Positions 50,797 to 59,141 of a DNA stretch of 64,000 nucleotides are shown piece after piece. The notes under the pieces were generated by a model, which was given only the letters and a program-made list of their open reading frames with translations, had not been told where the DNA came from and did no database searches. The DNA is taken from the NCBI RefSeq assembly GCF_017742215.1, contig NZ_JAGHKP010000002.1:1336737-1400736 (forward strand). Reading direction: 5' to 3'. This stretch comes from Chitinophaga chungangae (GTDB taxonomy: Bacteria > Bacteroidota > Bacteroidia > Chitinophagales > Chitinophagaceae). How positions within the stretch are numbered: position 1 is the stretch's first letter; each line of letters starts with the position of its first letter. Position numbers and translations under genes: made by a program.

Positions 50797-51525
50797 ATGA
50801 GGCAGATTATTTTGACGGGAATTTTATTCCTTTTCACGGCAACCATGCTTAAAGCCCAGCAGCGGCCGCAATTTGCAGGCTGGCTTGCGTCTTTCAACTC
50901 TTTCAGGATCACCGGGTCGAAATTCGGCGTGCATCTCGATGCGCAGGCGCGCTCGAGCGACAAATGGGAATCTTTGCAGACCTACATCGTGCGGCCCGGC
51001 CTTAATTATCATGTGCGGAAAAATATGATCATCACGGCGGGTTACGCCCTGGTGAGCAACCGTTTCATGCAAACGGACCATTTTGCGGAGCACCGCATCT
51101 GGGAACAGTTTATCATCAATCACCCGGTGGGATTCGTTCCGCTTCAGCACCGCTTCAGGGTGGAACAACGTTTTATCGGCAATATGGTGTATGATCCTTC
51201 GGACGTGAAGTGGAAAAAAGACGGGCATAATACCGCCCACCGTTTCCGCTACTTCCTCCGCGGCATCATTCCTTTCAGCGGTGAGAGATCTTTTTCGAAA
51301 GGAATGTTCGGGGCGCTGCAGAACGAGCTGTTCCTCAATTTCGGCGATAAAAGCGCGGTGAACGGTAAAACCTTCGACCAGAACAGGGCGTACGTTGCGG
51401 TTGGGTACCGCTTCAGCGCCAAATTCGATTTGGAAGCGGGGTATCTCAACCAGTACATCACCCAGCGCAACGATAATTTCACGAACGTGCATGTGGCGCA
51501 GCTGGCGGGTTACCTGCGGCTGTAA
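50797..51525 (+). CDS. DUF2490 outer-membrane-like protein
   Basis: The 242-aa product begins at the ATG at 50797 with a signal peptide (ILTGILFLFTATMLKAQ). The mature part is a beta-strand-rich DUF2490 protein with a regular pattern (LNYHVRKNMIITAGYALVSN, FRVEQRFIG, YVAVGYRFSAKFDLEAGYLNQY), ending in a single terminal Leu after GYLR. Such proteins are probably small barrels. An upstream extension overlaps the regulator stop and is rejected. A terminator follows. Confidence 0.85.
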   Translation: MRQIILTGILFLFTATMLKAQQRPQFAGWLASFNSFRITGSKFGVHLDAQARSSDKWESLQTYIVRPGLNYHVRKNMIITAGYALVSNRFMQTDHFAEHRIWEQFIINHPVGFVPLQHRFRVEQRFIGNMVYDPSDVKWKKDGHNTAHRFRYFLRGIIPFSGERSFSKGMFGALQNELFLNFGDKSAVNGKTFDQNRAYVAVGYRFSAKFDLEAGYLNQYITQRNDNFTNVHVAQLAGYLRL

Positions 51526-51544
51526 AAAAATATTCAGCATAAAA

Positions 51545-51577
51545 AAAAGCGATTGCCGGATGGACAATCGCTTTTTT
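51545..51577. terminator. Bidirectional terminator
   Basis: GCGATTG (51549-51555) pairs with CAATCGC (51565-51571) with flanking A8 and T6 runs. It lies between the convergent DUF2490 and Fsr-like genes. Confidence 0.8.
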
Positions 51578-51593
51578 ATGTGTATGCAAGTAA

Positions 51594-52826
51594 TTATGCC
51601 ACTTGTTTTTTCTTCCCTTCGATATTCGGTAAAAATCCCGTCAGCAGCCCGATCAGCGGCAGGTAAGCGCAAACCTGGTAGACGTAATTGATGCTCGTTC
51701 TGTCTGCCAGTTCGCCCAGCAGCGCGGAGCCTACGCCTGCCATGCCGAAAGCGAAACCGAAGAACAATCCGGCGATCATACCTACTTTTCCCGGAACTAA
51801 CTCCTGCGCATATACGAGAATGGCGGAGAAGGCAGAAGAAAGGATCACGCCGATAAACACGCTGAGGATCACGGTCCAGAACAGGTTGACGTGCGGCATC
51901 AGCAGCGCGAACGGCGCCACGCCGAGAATGGAGATCCAGATCACGTATTTCCTGCCGATGCGGTCGCCCACCGGCCCGCCGATAAACGTGCCCGCGGCGA
52001 TGGCGAACAGGAAAATGAACAGGTACACCTGCGAGTTCTGCACAGACACATGGAATTTGTCCATCAGGTAAAAAGTATAATAGCTGGTGAGGCTCGCCAT
52101 GTAGAAATATTTGGAGAAGATCAGCACCAGTAGAATGGTGAGCGCAAATGCAACCTTTCCCTTGGAAAGCCGGACGGTTTCGCGGTGCGCGGCCTGCTTT
52201 TTCGGTTTGATGCGGTGGGTGTTGCCCAGGTACCAGCGGCTGATGCGCAGCATTACACCGATAGCGAGCAATGCGATCACGGAAAACCAGGCGATGGAAT
52301 ATTGCCCGAAAGGCACGATGATGGCCGCTGCCAGCAAAGGTCCAAGCGAGCTGCCAGTGTTGCCGCCCACCTGGAACAGCGATTGCGCCATGCCATGCCT
52401 GCCGCCGGAAGCCATATAAGCCAGGCGGGAAGCTTCGGGGTGGAACACGGCGGAACCAACGCCTACCAGTCCCACGGATACCAGTACGATGGCAAAGCTA
52501 TGCGCGAAAGCGAGGCAAAGCAGCCCGAGCAGGGTAAAACCCATGCCGATGGCCAGCGAATAGGGTTGCGGTTTTTTGTCGGTGTACAAACCTACCAGCG
52601 GCTGCAGTATGGAGGCAGATAGCTGGAAGGTGAGGGTGATCAGTCCCACCTGTGAAAAGCTGAGGCGGAGGGAATCCTTAACCATCGGGTAAATGGCGGG
52701 TATCAAAGACTGAATGGTATCATTCAGCAGGTGCGTAAAGCTCAATGCGAGCAGTACGGAGAATACAGTCTTTTCGGCCACTTGCTGAGCCGTCTTTTTC
52801 TCTTCTCCTTCCAGTACAGTTTCCAT
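51594..52826 (-). CDS. MFS transporter, Fsr (fosmidomycin resistance)-like
   Basis: The 410-aa, 12-helix protein has LSFTHLLNDTIQSLIPAIYPM at helix 1 and a helix 4 segment GVGSAVFHPEASRLAYMASGGRHGMAQSLFQVGGNTGSS (read as FHPEASRLAYMASG and SLFQVGGNTGSS), both typical of Fsr. It follows a FadR regulator gene by 37 bases, with a shared operator-like sequence in the gap. The substrate could be a catabolite rather than a drug. Confidence 0.85.
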   Translation of the reverse strand: METVLEGEEKKTAQQVAEKTVFSVLLALSFTHLLNDTIQSLIPAIYPMVKDSLRLSFSQVGLITLTFQLSASILQPLVGLYTDKKPQPYSLAIGMGFTLLGLLCLAFAHSFAIVLVSVGLVGVGSAVFHPEASRLAYMASGGRHGMAQSLFQVGGNTGSSLGPLLAAAIIVPFGQYSIAWFSVIALLAIGVMLRISRWYLGNTHRIKPKKQAAHRETVRLSKGKVAFALTILLVLIFSKYFYMASLTSYYTFYLMDKFHVSVQNSQVYLFIFLFAIAAGTFIGGPVGDRIGRKYVIWISILGVAPFALLMPHVNLFWTVILSVFIGVILSSAFSAILVYAQELVPGKVGMIAGLFFGFAFGMAGVGSALLGELADRTSINYVYQVCAYLPLIGLLTGFLPNIEGKKKQVA

Positions 52827-52835
52827 GTTGTCAGA

Positions 52836-52846
52836 TCATCAGATGT
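52836..52846. promoter_or_regulatory. Candidate operator upstream of Fsr-like gene
   Basis: TCATCAGATGT (52836-52846) shares ten bases TCATCAGATG with the site upstream of the FadR gene (53537-53547). Confidence 0.5.
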
Positions 52847-52863
52847 TTAAGTTCAAAAAAATA

Positions 52864-53535
52864 TCATTTGTGCGTGCTGATCCGGGTGGCCAGGATCAGC
52901 GCCTGCGACGGGTTTTTGTCGATAATGCTTTCCAGCAGCGATTTGTGCAGCGCCTGCGATTCCAGGAATGCGTCCGTGTCAGCATACCTGTCTTTAAACG
53001 ACTGCAGCATATGGCTGGAAATGGTTTTATACAGGTCTACCAGTATTTCGTTCTTCGACGCCACGGCGATGCTGGTGTGAAAGTTGATATCGGCTTTCAT
53101 GCACGCTTCCACGTTGTTCGCCTTTGCATGTGTATGCCGTTGCTTAAGAAAATCCTTCATCTGCGCGATATCCTCTTTCGTGCGGTGCATGGCCGCTTTT
53201 TCGGCGATCTTCACTTCCAGCAGCAGCCGCACCTCGTTCAGGTCTTCGTATTCCGCGCGGTGCAGCCGTTTTGCAAGCGGCTCCGTCATCGGCTGTTTCG
53301 AAGTGATGAACGTGCCCAGGCCCTGCTGCACGCGTACCAGGCCGCCGTTCACCAGCAGGCGCACGGCTTCCCGGATGGTGGAGCGGCCCACGCCGAACTG
53401 CAGCATCAGCTCGGGCTCGGCAGGCAGCTGCTGGCCGATCTCGTACCTGCCGGAACAGATCAGCTCCTGCAATTGCGCGGCCACTTCGTCTGCCAGGTTT
53501 TTCCGTTTTAGAGGCGTGATATTCGTAGTCATCAT
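52864..53535 (-). CDS. Second FadR/GntR family regulator
   Basis: The 223-aa protein starts at the ATG at 53535 (an ATG one codon in is equally possible). The winged helix spans about 10-75 (LADEVAAQLQELI, PELMLQFGVGRSTIREAVRLLVNGGLV) and the FCD domain about 90-220 (LLLEVKIAEKAAM; DINFHTSIAVASKNEILVDLY; HKSLLESI). It heads an operon with the Fsr-like transporter. An exact 11-base palindrome lies just upstream of its start. Confidence 0.86.
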   Translation of the reverse strand: MMTTNITPLKRKNLADEVAAQLQELICSGRYEIGQQLPAEPELMLQFGVGRSTIREAVRLLVNGGLVRVQQGLGTFITSKQPMTEPLAKRLHRAEYEDLNEVRLLLEVKIAEKAAMHRTKEDIAQMKDFLKQRHTHAKANNVEACMKADINFHTSIAVASKNEILVDLYKTISSHMLQSFKDRYADTDAFLESQALHKSLLESIIDKNPSQALILATRISTHK

Positions 53536-53536
53536 A

Positions 53537-53547
53537 TCATCAGATGA
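53537..53547. promoter_or_regulatory. Candidate operator of the second FadR regulator
   Basis: TCATCAGATGA is a perfect palindrome (arms TCATC/GATGA). It lies 2 bases upstream of the regulator start and is nearly repeated before the transporter gene. Confidence 0.55.
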
Positions 53548-53656
53548 CTGCAAAGGTAACAGAAAATCCGGTGAAGGGAAATATTTTTCACGGCAAGACA
53601 AGAAACCGCCATGGGCGGGATTATAGATACATTAATTGATTTGATAATGTATGTAA

Positions 53657-53683
53657 TTGTCAGCGTGATAATCCATACTTTTG
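53657..53683 (+). promoter_or_regulatory. Predicted promoter of the acidic 90-aa protein
   Basis: TTG (53657-53659) is followed after 16 bases by TACTTTTG (53676-53683), an exact -7 consensus. The start would lie near 53690. Confidence 0.4.
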
Positions 53684-53720
53684 TATTTCCATTTAGTTGT
53701 TGAAAAAAAAATGTTATCCA

Positions 53721-53993
53721 ATGGCACTACCCAAGTTCATGATTGCAGATGATCCCGTTACGGACCCGGATAATGAATATATCTTTCATACGGAAAGACC
53801 CCGCTTTTTCGCAAAGCGCGTAGAAGAAGATGAAGAGGTGGCGTACATCGATATCGTGGAAGAGATCGATAACGTGGAAGAATATTTTCACGGAGAACCG
53901 GAGAAAAAACAGGAGCTGCTGGACGAGCTGGAAGACTGGTATTACGCTTACATGGAATGGCTCGATGAGGAAGATGAGGACGACGACGAGTAA
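53721..53993 (+). CDS. Small acidic protein
   Basis: The 90-aa frame starts at the ATG at 53721 (MALPKFMIADDPVTDPDNEY). It is strongly acidic: residues 35-55 contain EEDEEVAYIDIVEEIDNVEE in part, and the end is EEDEDDDE. IFHTERPRFFAK is the only basic stretch. I do not recognise a family beyond a conserved Bacteroidota hypothetical, and I see no partner. A TAnnTTTG promoter precedes it. Confidence 0.7.
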   Translation: MALPKFMIADDPVTDPDNEYIFHTERPRFFAKRVEEDEEVAYIDIVEEIDNVEEYFHGEPEKKQELLDELEDWYYAYMEWLDEEDEDDDE

Positions 53994-54166
53994 TTCCTGA
54001 GATCCCGGGAAATCCGGGCGTTTGTATGCTTCATAAGCCGGGAACCTGCATTGCAGTGGCTTCCAGGACAAAGATTCCTGTATAGCCCCACTGCGGCGGC
54101 GTTTCATGTAGCCGCATCCGCCATTTTCCCACGCTTCAACCATTCCGGTAACCAACAATTCCCCGC

Positions 54167-54991
54167 ATGATAAAGGAAAAAGACGCCAAAGACTGGCGGG
54201 AAAAACTCCACGGCGTGATCTACGAATCGGAGACCAAAGCCGGAAAGGCGTTCGACGTGGCACTGCTGTTCTGCATCCTCGCCAGTATAGTGGTCGTAAT
54301 GCTGGACAGCGTTCACAGCCTGCACAGCCGCTATGGCGGCATCTTTCTCGCGCTCGAATGGATATTCACAGGCATTTTTACGGTAGAGTACATTCTCCGG
54401 CTGATCAGTATCCGCAGGCCGTATAAATACATTTTCAGTTTTTTCGGCGCCATCGACCTGCTGGCCATCATTCCCAGTTACCTCAGCGTGTTTTTCGTGG
54501 GGGCGCAGTCGTTATTGGTGCTCCGCGCATTACGGTTGTTGCGTATTTTCAGGATTTTCCGCCTCGTGCATTTCCTGTCCGAGATGCAGTTTTTGTCCGT
54601 CGCGGTGGTTAACAGTCTTCGCAAGATCAGCATCTTCATTCTTTTCGTGCTTACCTGCGTGGTGATACTCGGCTCGGTGATTTACCTGGTGGAAGACGAC
54701 AGCAGCGGGTTTACCAGTATCCCGCAGTCGGTGTACTGGGCCATTGTGACCATCACCACAGTGGGGTACGGCGATGTGGCGCCGGCCACGCCGCTCGGCA
54801 AGTTCATCGCGAGTTTCATCATGCTGCTGGGTTACGGCATCATCGCGGTGCCTACCGGCATCGTAACGACGGAAATGGCGCAGCAGGCCTACAGGAACAA
54901 GGGCCGCGCGAACAATGCCTGCCCCAATTGCGGAAAGGAAGGCCACGACACCGATGCCAGTTTCTGCAAATTCTGTGGGGAAAAATTATAA
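54167..54991 (+). CDS. Kv-type voltage-gated potassium channel with zinc ribbon
   Basis: The 274-aa protein has six membrane helices. The S4 voltage sensor is LRALRLLRIFRIFRL (Arg every third residue, about 120-134), the pore loop carries the K+ filter TVGYGD, and S6 is FIMLLGYGIIAVPTGIV. The C-terminal 25 residues have CPNCG and CKFCG, a zinc-ribbon pair, unusual in a channel. One subunit of a tetramer is expected in the inner membrane. Confidence 0.92.
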   Translation: MIKEKDAKDWREKLHGVIYESETKAGKAFDVALLFCILASIVVVMLDSVHSLHSRYGGIFLALEWIFTGIFTVEYILRLISIRRPYKYIFSFFGAIDLLAIIPSYLSVFFVGAQSLLVLRALRLLRIFRIFRLVHFLSEMQFLSVAVVNSLRKISIFILFVLTCVVILGSVIYLVEDDSSGFTSIPQSVYWAIVTITTVGYGDVAPATPLGKFIASFIMLLGYGIIAVPTGIVTTEMAQQAYRNKGRANNACPNCGKEGHDTDASFCKFCGEKL

Positions 54992-54996
54992 AAAGG

Positions 54997-55116
54997 TCAG
55001 TTGCACTGGCCGAGCGCCAGGTAAATAATAGTGAACACAACGATCGTTCCAAGGCAGCCGCCGCCTAGTTTTTTAGCCCCGTAACCGGCAATTAACGCTC
55101 TCCAGAATTTATTCAT
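54997..55116 (-). CDS. 39-aa small membrane protein
   Basis: A short frame from ATG at 55116 to TGA at 54997 encodes a 39-residue protein. It has MNKFWRALIAGYGAKKLGGG at the start, then CLGTIVVFTIIYLALGQ as a single membrane helix, and CN at the end. The GYGAKKLGGGC segment looks like a conserved small-protein family of Bacteroidota. It lies convergent to the channel gene with a 5-base gap. Confidence 0.65.
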   Translation of the reverse strand: MNKFWRALIAGYGAKKLGGGCLGTIVVFTIIYLALGQCN

Positions 55117-55198
55117 GTTCGAAGGTTTTACGTGTTCTAATTTACGTTTTTTATCGCCGCCAACCGCCCGCTAATTTTTACATTTGTGAAATTCTTCG

Positions 55199-55557
55199 AT
55201 GGACGAAAACGTTTACCTCGACTATTCTTCCATGGGCGCCGGCAAAGCCGCGCAATTGCCCGCCGCCGCCATTATCGACGGCTGGAAGGCGTTCCTTCCG
55301 CGTTTCAAAACCACGCATCATCAATTGGGCAACTTCACCGCACGGGAACATAACGGCGAGGCTGAAGTGGATTGTTACGGCACCGCCACCCACTTTTTCC
55401 GACTGAATCCATGCACAACGTGTGGACGGTGGTGGGCAGCTGTCATGCAAAACTGGCGTTTGGCAAAGGGCAGTGGCGTGTAGTGGCACTACGGTTGAAC
55501 CTTAAGTACCAGGACGGTAATCCTGCGCTGCCACAGATCGCGGGCGGCGGGCGATAA
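55199..55557 (+). pseudogene. SnoaL/NTF2-like gene, N-truncated and frameshifted
   Basis: Frame 2 reads a SnoaL-like segment (ENVYLDYSSMGAG; HHQLGNFTAREHN; TATHFF) until a T5 run at 55394-55398; after it the pattern continues in frame 1 (PTESMHNVWTVVG, KLAFGKGQWRVVALRLNLKYQDGN) to the stop at 55557. Restoring one T in the run joins the two halves exactly. In addition the usual ~25 N-terminal residues of the domain are missing because a TGA closes the frame at 55187. It is therefore a broken copy unless the run is a sequencing error. A TACATTTG -7-like element lies at 55179-55186. Confidence 0.75.
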
Positions 55558-55706
55558 AACGGGAAAATTTCGGTTTGTCGCGCCGTAAGGAAATTTTTTT
55601 ACGGCAACCGGGGAATTATTTGCACACTTCCGGCACGAACAGCCGTTCAGCGCGGAGATTCCCCTCTGGCACAATTCTTCCGGGATATAGATAAAAACGG
55701 ATTGTT

Positions 55707-55895
55707 ATGACTTCAGGTTTCATCATTCTGATCATTGCGGTGACTGCGCTTGGGCTCATTTTCCTCATGCTTCACCAATTCCGTAAAACCCGGGACAAAG
55801 GGCCGGACAAGCTGATTAACCGGAACATCCCGCCCTACCGGCCGGACGAAAAAAAGGCGGATGACGTGGATGTTCAGGAAGAAATCACCCGGTGA
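55707..55895 (+). CDS. Small single-pass membrane protein
   Basis: The 62-aa frame has one N-terminal helix (IILIIAVTALGLIFLMLHQF) and a charged tail (RKTRDKGPDK, DEKKADDVDVQEE). It ends one base before the KTSC gene start and so is probably cotranscribed with it. No family is recognised. Confidence 0.6.
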   Translation: MTSGFIILIIAVTALGLIFLMLHQFRKTRDKGPDKLINRNIPPYRPDEKKADDVDVQEEITR

Positions 55896-55896
55896 T

Positions 55897-56094
55897 ATGC
55901 CCTCTTCTGTCATCAAATATTTCCGGTACGATCCGCGGACGGCCGTGTTGAAGATCACGTTCGTAACCGGCAAGGTGTACGAATACCTCTCCGTGCCGCA
56001 GGAGATCTACAACAACATGAAAGAAGCGTTTTCCAAGGGACAGTTCTTTAACAAACACATCAGGGACCACTTCACTTTCCGGATATTGGAATAG
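55897..56094 (+). CDS. KTSC domain protein
   Basis: The 65-aa protein has the compact KTSC pattern: VIKYFRYDPRTAVLKITF, GKVYEYLSVPQEIYNNMKEA, GQFFNKHIRDHF. The ATG at 55897 is used; the longer frame would overlap the gene upstream. The domain is found in lysyl-tRNA-synthetase relatives and stand-alone small proteins and probably binds RNA. Confidence 0.78.
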   Translation: MPSSVIKYFRYDPRTAVLKITFVTGKVYEYLSVPQEIYNNMKEAFSKGQFFNKHIRDHFTFRILE

Positions 56095-56176
56095 ACATTT
56101 TCCGTGTCGCAATCACCCCTAAACATTGTCGTGTTCCCCCAGCCTGAAAGTTAAATTTCGGGGGTAAAATTGTAGT

Positions 56177-57457
56177 GTGAAAAACTTCTACCTCATTCTC
56201 GTCAATTCCATCCTGGCCGGGTTTACCAATACCTGCGTTTGGTTTGCGGTTACTTTCTGGGTATACCTGGAAACCAAATCCGTGCTGGTAACGTCTTATA
56301 TGGCCGGCATCTACATCGGCACGGTATCGGTGTCCGGTTTTTTTCTCGGCAGCATCGTGGACCGTTACCGGAAAAAGACGGCGATGCTTTTTTCGAGCGC
56401 CGTCACGCTGGTGTTGTTCACATTGGCGGCCATCGTTTATCTCGTGACGCCGCCGGAGGCCTTTAAAGACCCATACAGTTTCCGGTTGTGGGTATTTATC
56501 GTGTTATGCCTGTTCGGCGTGCTGGCGGGCAATATCCGCAACATCGCGCTGCCTACTATGGTAACGTTTATGGTGGAAGAAAATTCGCGGGACAAAGCCA
56601 ACGGGCTTCTCGGCAGCGCGGCCGGTACCGCGTTCATGCTGGCGTCTATTCCCAGCGGTTTCGTGATCGGGTTTATGGGCGTATTCTGGATGATGATGTT
56701 TGGCATCGGGCTGACGGTGGTGGCCATCGTTCACCTGCTCACCATCAGGGTGGAAGAAACACGGATCGTACATGCCGAAGGGGAAAAACCCAAAGTGGAT
56801 ATTCCCGGAACGATTGCGGTCATCCGAAAGATACCAGGACTTTTCGGGCTGATATTTTTCAACACGCTCAACAATTTCCTGGGCGGCGTATTCATGGCGC
56901 TGATGGATGCGTACGGCCTTTCACTCGTGTCCGTACAGGCATGGGGTACGATTTGGGCCGTGCTGAGCACGGGTTTCATCATCGGCGGCCTCGTGGTGGC
57001 AAGAACGGGATTGGGCAAAAGCCCGATCCGCCTGTTGTTCCTGTCGAACATCGTGATGTGGACGATCTGTATTTTTTTCACGGTACAGGCTTCCATCATT
57101 TTGTTGTCAGCCGGCATGTTCATTTTCCTCTGCCTCATTCCCGTGGTGGAAGCGGCGGAGCAGACCGTGATCCAGAAAGTGATACCGCCAGACAGGCAGG
57201 GCCGCGTGTTCGGTTTCGCGCAAAGTATCGAACAGGCCGCGTCTCCGCTCACCGCTTTTATGATCGGGCCCATCGCGCAGTATGTTTTTATCCCGTTCAT
57301 GACAACGGGCAAAGGCGTGGACCTGCTCGGGTGGTGGTTCGGCACAGGCATGGACCGCGGCATCGCGCTGCTGTTCACTGTTACCGGCATACTCGGCCTC
57401 ATCATCACGATGGTGGCCATGCGCACCAGGGCTTACGCCAAACTGGTGCGGATATAA
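56177..57457 (+). CDS. MFS transporter, GTG start
   Basis: The 426-aa protein has 12 helices (LVNSILAGFTNTCVWFAVTFWVYLETK, GIYIGTVSVSGFFLGSIVDRYRKK with the motif-A-like SIVDRYRKK). It resembles the enterobactin exporter/multidrug group of DHA3 MFS. The first codon is GTG and no ATG lies nearby. Substrate unknown. Confidence 0.85.
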   Translation: MKNFYLILVNSILAGFTNTCVWFAVTFWVYLETKSVLVTSYMAGIYIGTVSVSGFFLGSIVDRYRKKTAMLFSSAVTLVLFTLAAIVYLVTPPEAFKDPYSFRLWVFIVLCLFGVLAGNIRNIALPTMVTFMVEENSRDKANGLLGSAAGTAFMLASIPSGFVIGFMGVFWMMMFGIGLTVVAIVHLLTIRVEETRIVHAEGEKPKVDIPGTIAVIRKIPGLFGLIFFNTLNNFLGGVFMALMDAYGLSLVSVQAWGTIWAVLSTGFIIGGLVVARTGLGKSPIRLLFLSNIVMWTICIFFTVQASIILLSAGMFIFLCLIPVVEAAEQTVIQKVIPPDRQGRVFGFAQSIEQAASPLTAFMIGPIAQYVFIPFMTTGKGVDLLGWWFGTGMDRGIALLFTVTGILGLIITMVAMRTRAYAKLVRI

Positions 57458-57492
57458 ACCGGAATTTTATTTAGTAACATAAAATATTTGTT

Positions 57493-58002
57493 ATGGAAAC
57501 GCTCACCATTTCGCCCGTTCAGCAGGGCATGCTTAACGCGCAACTGGCAATGTATGACCTGCACACGCTGCTGTTCATCAATGTGCTGGAAAATCTGACG
57601 GACAAAGACGCGCACAACCGTCTCGGCACAAAAGCCAATCACCCCGCCTGGCTCGCCGGCAGCCTCGTGCAGGCAAGATTTGTGCTGGCGAATATTCTCG
57701 GCGTGGAGAAAACCCAGCAGGCCAACGACCTGTTCAAAGATTATGCGGGCATTAAAGACGATGTAACGTATCCCAGCCTCGATTCGTACCGCGAAGACTG
57801 GAACATGATCTCCCCGCTGCTGCGCCACGCTTTGGCCAATGCCACACCCGACCAGCTGAACGGCCCCGATCCTTTCGGCATGGGTGAAGGCATGAACCTG
57901 CTGGAAGTGATCACTTTCTGTATGGACAGGGAATCGTATTGCATCGGGCAGCTGGGCCTGTTCCGCCGCCTGCTCGGTTACCCGGCCATGCGTTATCAGT
58001 AA
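57493..58002 (+). CDS. DinB family protein
   Basis: The 169-aa protein is a four-helix bundle of the DinB/YfiT type. The metal histidine pattern is only partly present (NHPAWLAGSLVQARFVLANI), with LLRHALAN as third helix. These proteins act in thiol or DNA-damage linked chemistry; here the role is unknown. It ends before a strong terminator. Confidence 0.78.
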   Translation: METLTISPVQQGMLNAQLAMYDLHTLLFINVLENLTDKDAHNRLGTKANHPAWLAGSLVQARFVLANILGVEKTQQANDLFKDYAGIKDDVTYPSLDSYREDWNMISPLLRHALANATPDQLNGPDPFGMGEGMNLLEVITFCMDRESYCIGQLGLFRRLLGYPAMRYQ

Positions 58003-58110
58003 AATACCGACTGGTTTTTACCTGCCGTCCGCAAGACCGGATCTGTAAGCGGCCGGCGTAGCGCCCCGGCATATACGCCACGTCTTTCACTTCTCCTGGT
58101 AGTTACCAGA

Positions 58111-58141
58111 GGGCCGCCCTGCAAGAGGGCGGCCCTTTTTT
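58111..58141 (+). terminator. Terminator of the DinB gene
   Basis: GGGCCGCCCT (58111-58120) pairs perfectly with AGGGCGGCCC (58126-58135), followed by six T. Confidence 0.88.
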
Positions 58142-58183
58142 GCCGCAACCTGCGGCCCAATCTATGTATCACAACTATAACAC

Positions 58184-59053
58184 TCAGTTCTTCATGCCCA
58201 GGGCCGATTGCAGCGTATCGCTGAAACCGCCCGTCGAATCGTTGATCCCTTCTATAAACGGCATGCCCGCGCCCAAACCGATGGGGAACCAGGTTTTACG
58301 CTGTTTGGCAGGCGTGTCGATAATGTTATTGATCAGCACCGCTACTTCGGTGGCGTCGGAATTTTGAGGCGTCGGTGCAAAAAGATTGCCGATGCCTGTT
58401 TTTACTTTAGCTGCAAATTCGCCATAGGATTTTTCCGCTTCCGGGTAATCGGGCTCCACGCGGTTTTTGATGAGGTCTGTGCCGGGATATGCGCCAGGCT
58501 GCACTACTACGGAATCGATGCCGGTTTTTTGCAGTTCATGCTGCAGCGTTTCCGCCAGTGTGTCCGCCGCGGCCTTGGCTGCGCTGTAAGCGCCGAGATA
58601 AGGCAGGTGCAGGCGGCTGAGGCCCGAAGTGATAGTGATCAGCAAACCGCTGTTCCGCTTGTGCATGTAAGGCAGCACCGCTTTGTTCATCCTGTCCACG
58701 CCAAACACATGTACCTGGAAGAGCCATTCTACCTGTTGGGTGGAAAGGCTTTCCAGGAAACCGTCTACCAGGTTGCCAGCATTGTTGATCAGCACGTCTA
58801 TCTGGCCGTTGGTTTCCGCAGCGATCCGGCTAATTGTTTCCTGTACGGATGCATCGCTGGTAACGTCCAGCTCCAGCACTTTCACATCGGCATTGTTCGT
58901 TTTGGCCCAATCCAGCAACTGCTGCGCTGTTCCGCTGTTTTTTGTTTGTATGTTGCGCATGGTGGCATACACGGTATGTCCCTTGGCGGCGAGCGTTTTT
59001 ACGGTCAGTAATCCAAATCCGCTGGAACTGCCGGTCACTATGATCTTTTTCAT
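58184..59053 (-). CDS. Short-chain dehydrogenase/reductase under TetR control
   Basis: The 289-aa SDR has TGSSSGFG, NNAGN, the serine TITSGLS, and YSAAK with Tyr and Lys. Its promoter region carries an 18-base palindrome (59083-59100) nearly identical to one upstream of the tetR gene. Catalysed reaction unknown. Confidence 0.88.
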   Translation of the reverse strand: MKKIIVTGSSSGFGLLTVKTLAAKGHTVYATMRNIQTKNSGTAQQLLDWAKTNNADVKVLELDVTSDASVQETISRIAAETNGQIDVLINNAGNLVDGFLESLSTQQVEWLFQVHVFGVDRMNKAVLPYMHKRNSGLLITITSGLSRLHLPYLGAYSAAKAAADTLAETLQHELQKTGIDSVVVQPGAYPGTDLIKNRVEPDYPEAEKSYGEFAAKVKTGIGNLFAPTPQNSDATEVAVLINNIIDTPAKQRKTWFPIGLGAGMPFIEGINDSTGGFSDTLQSALGMKN

Positions 59054-59082
59054 TTTTTTGTGTTAAGTAGTGTGATGAATAC

Positions 59083-59100
59083 AGACAGACAAGTCTGTCT
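59083..59100. promoter_or_regulatory. TetR operator upstream of SDR
   Basis: AGACAGAC AA GTCTGTCT is a perfect 8-bp palindrome. Its core matches the site upstream of tetR at 15 of 16 positions. Confidence 0.7.
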
Positions 59101-59141
59101 TTTTATAAGTATACGTTAACCTGCTTTCGCAGGGATTGATT

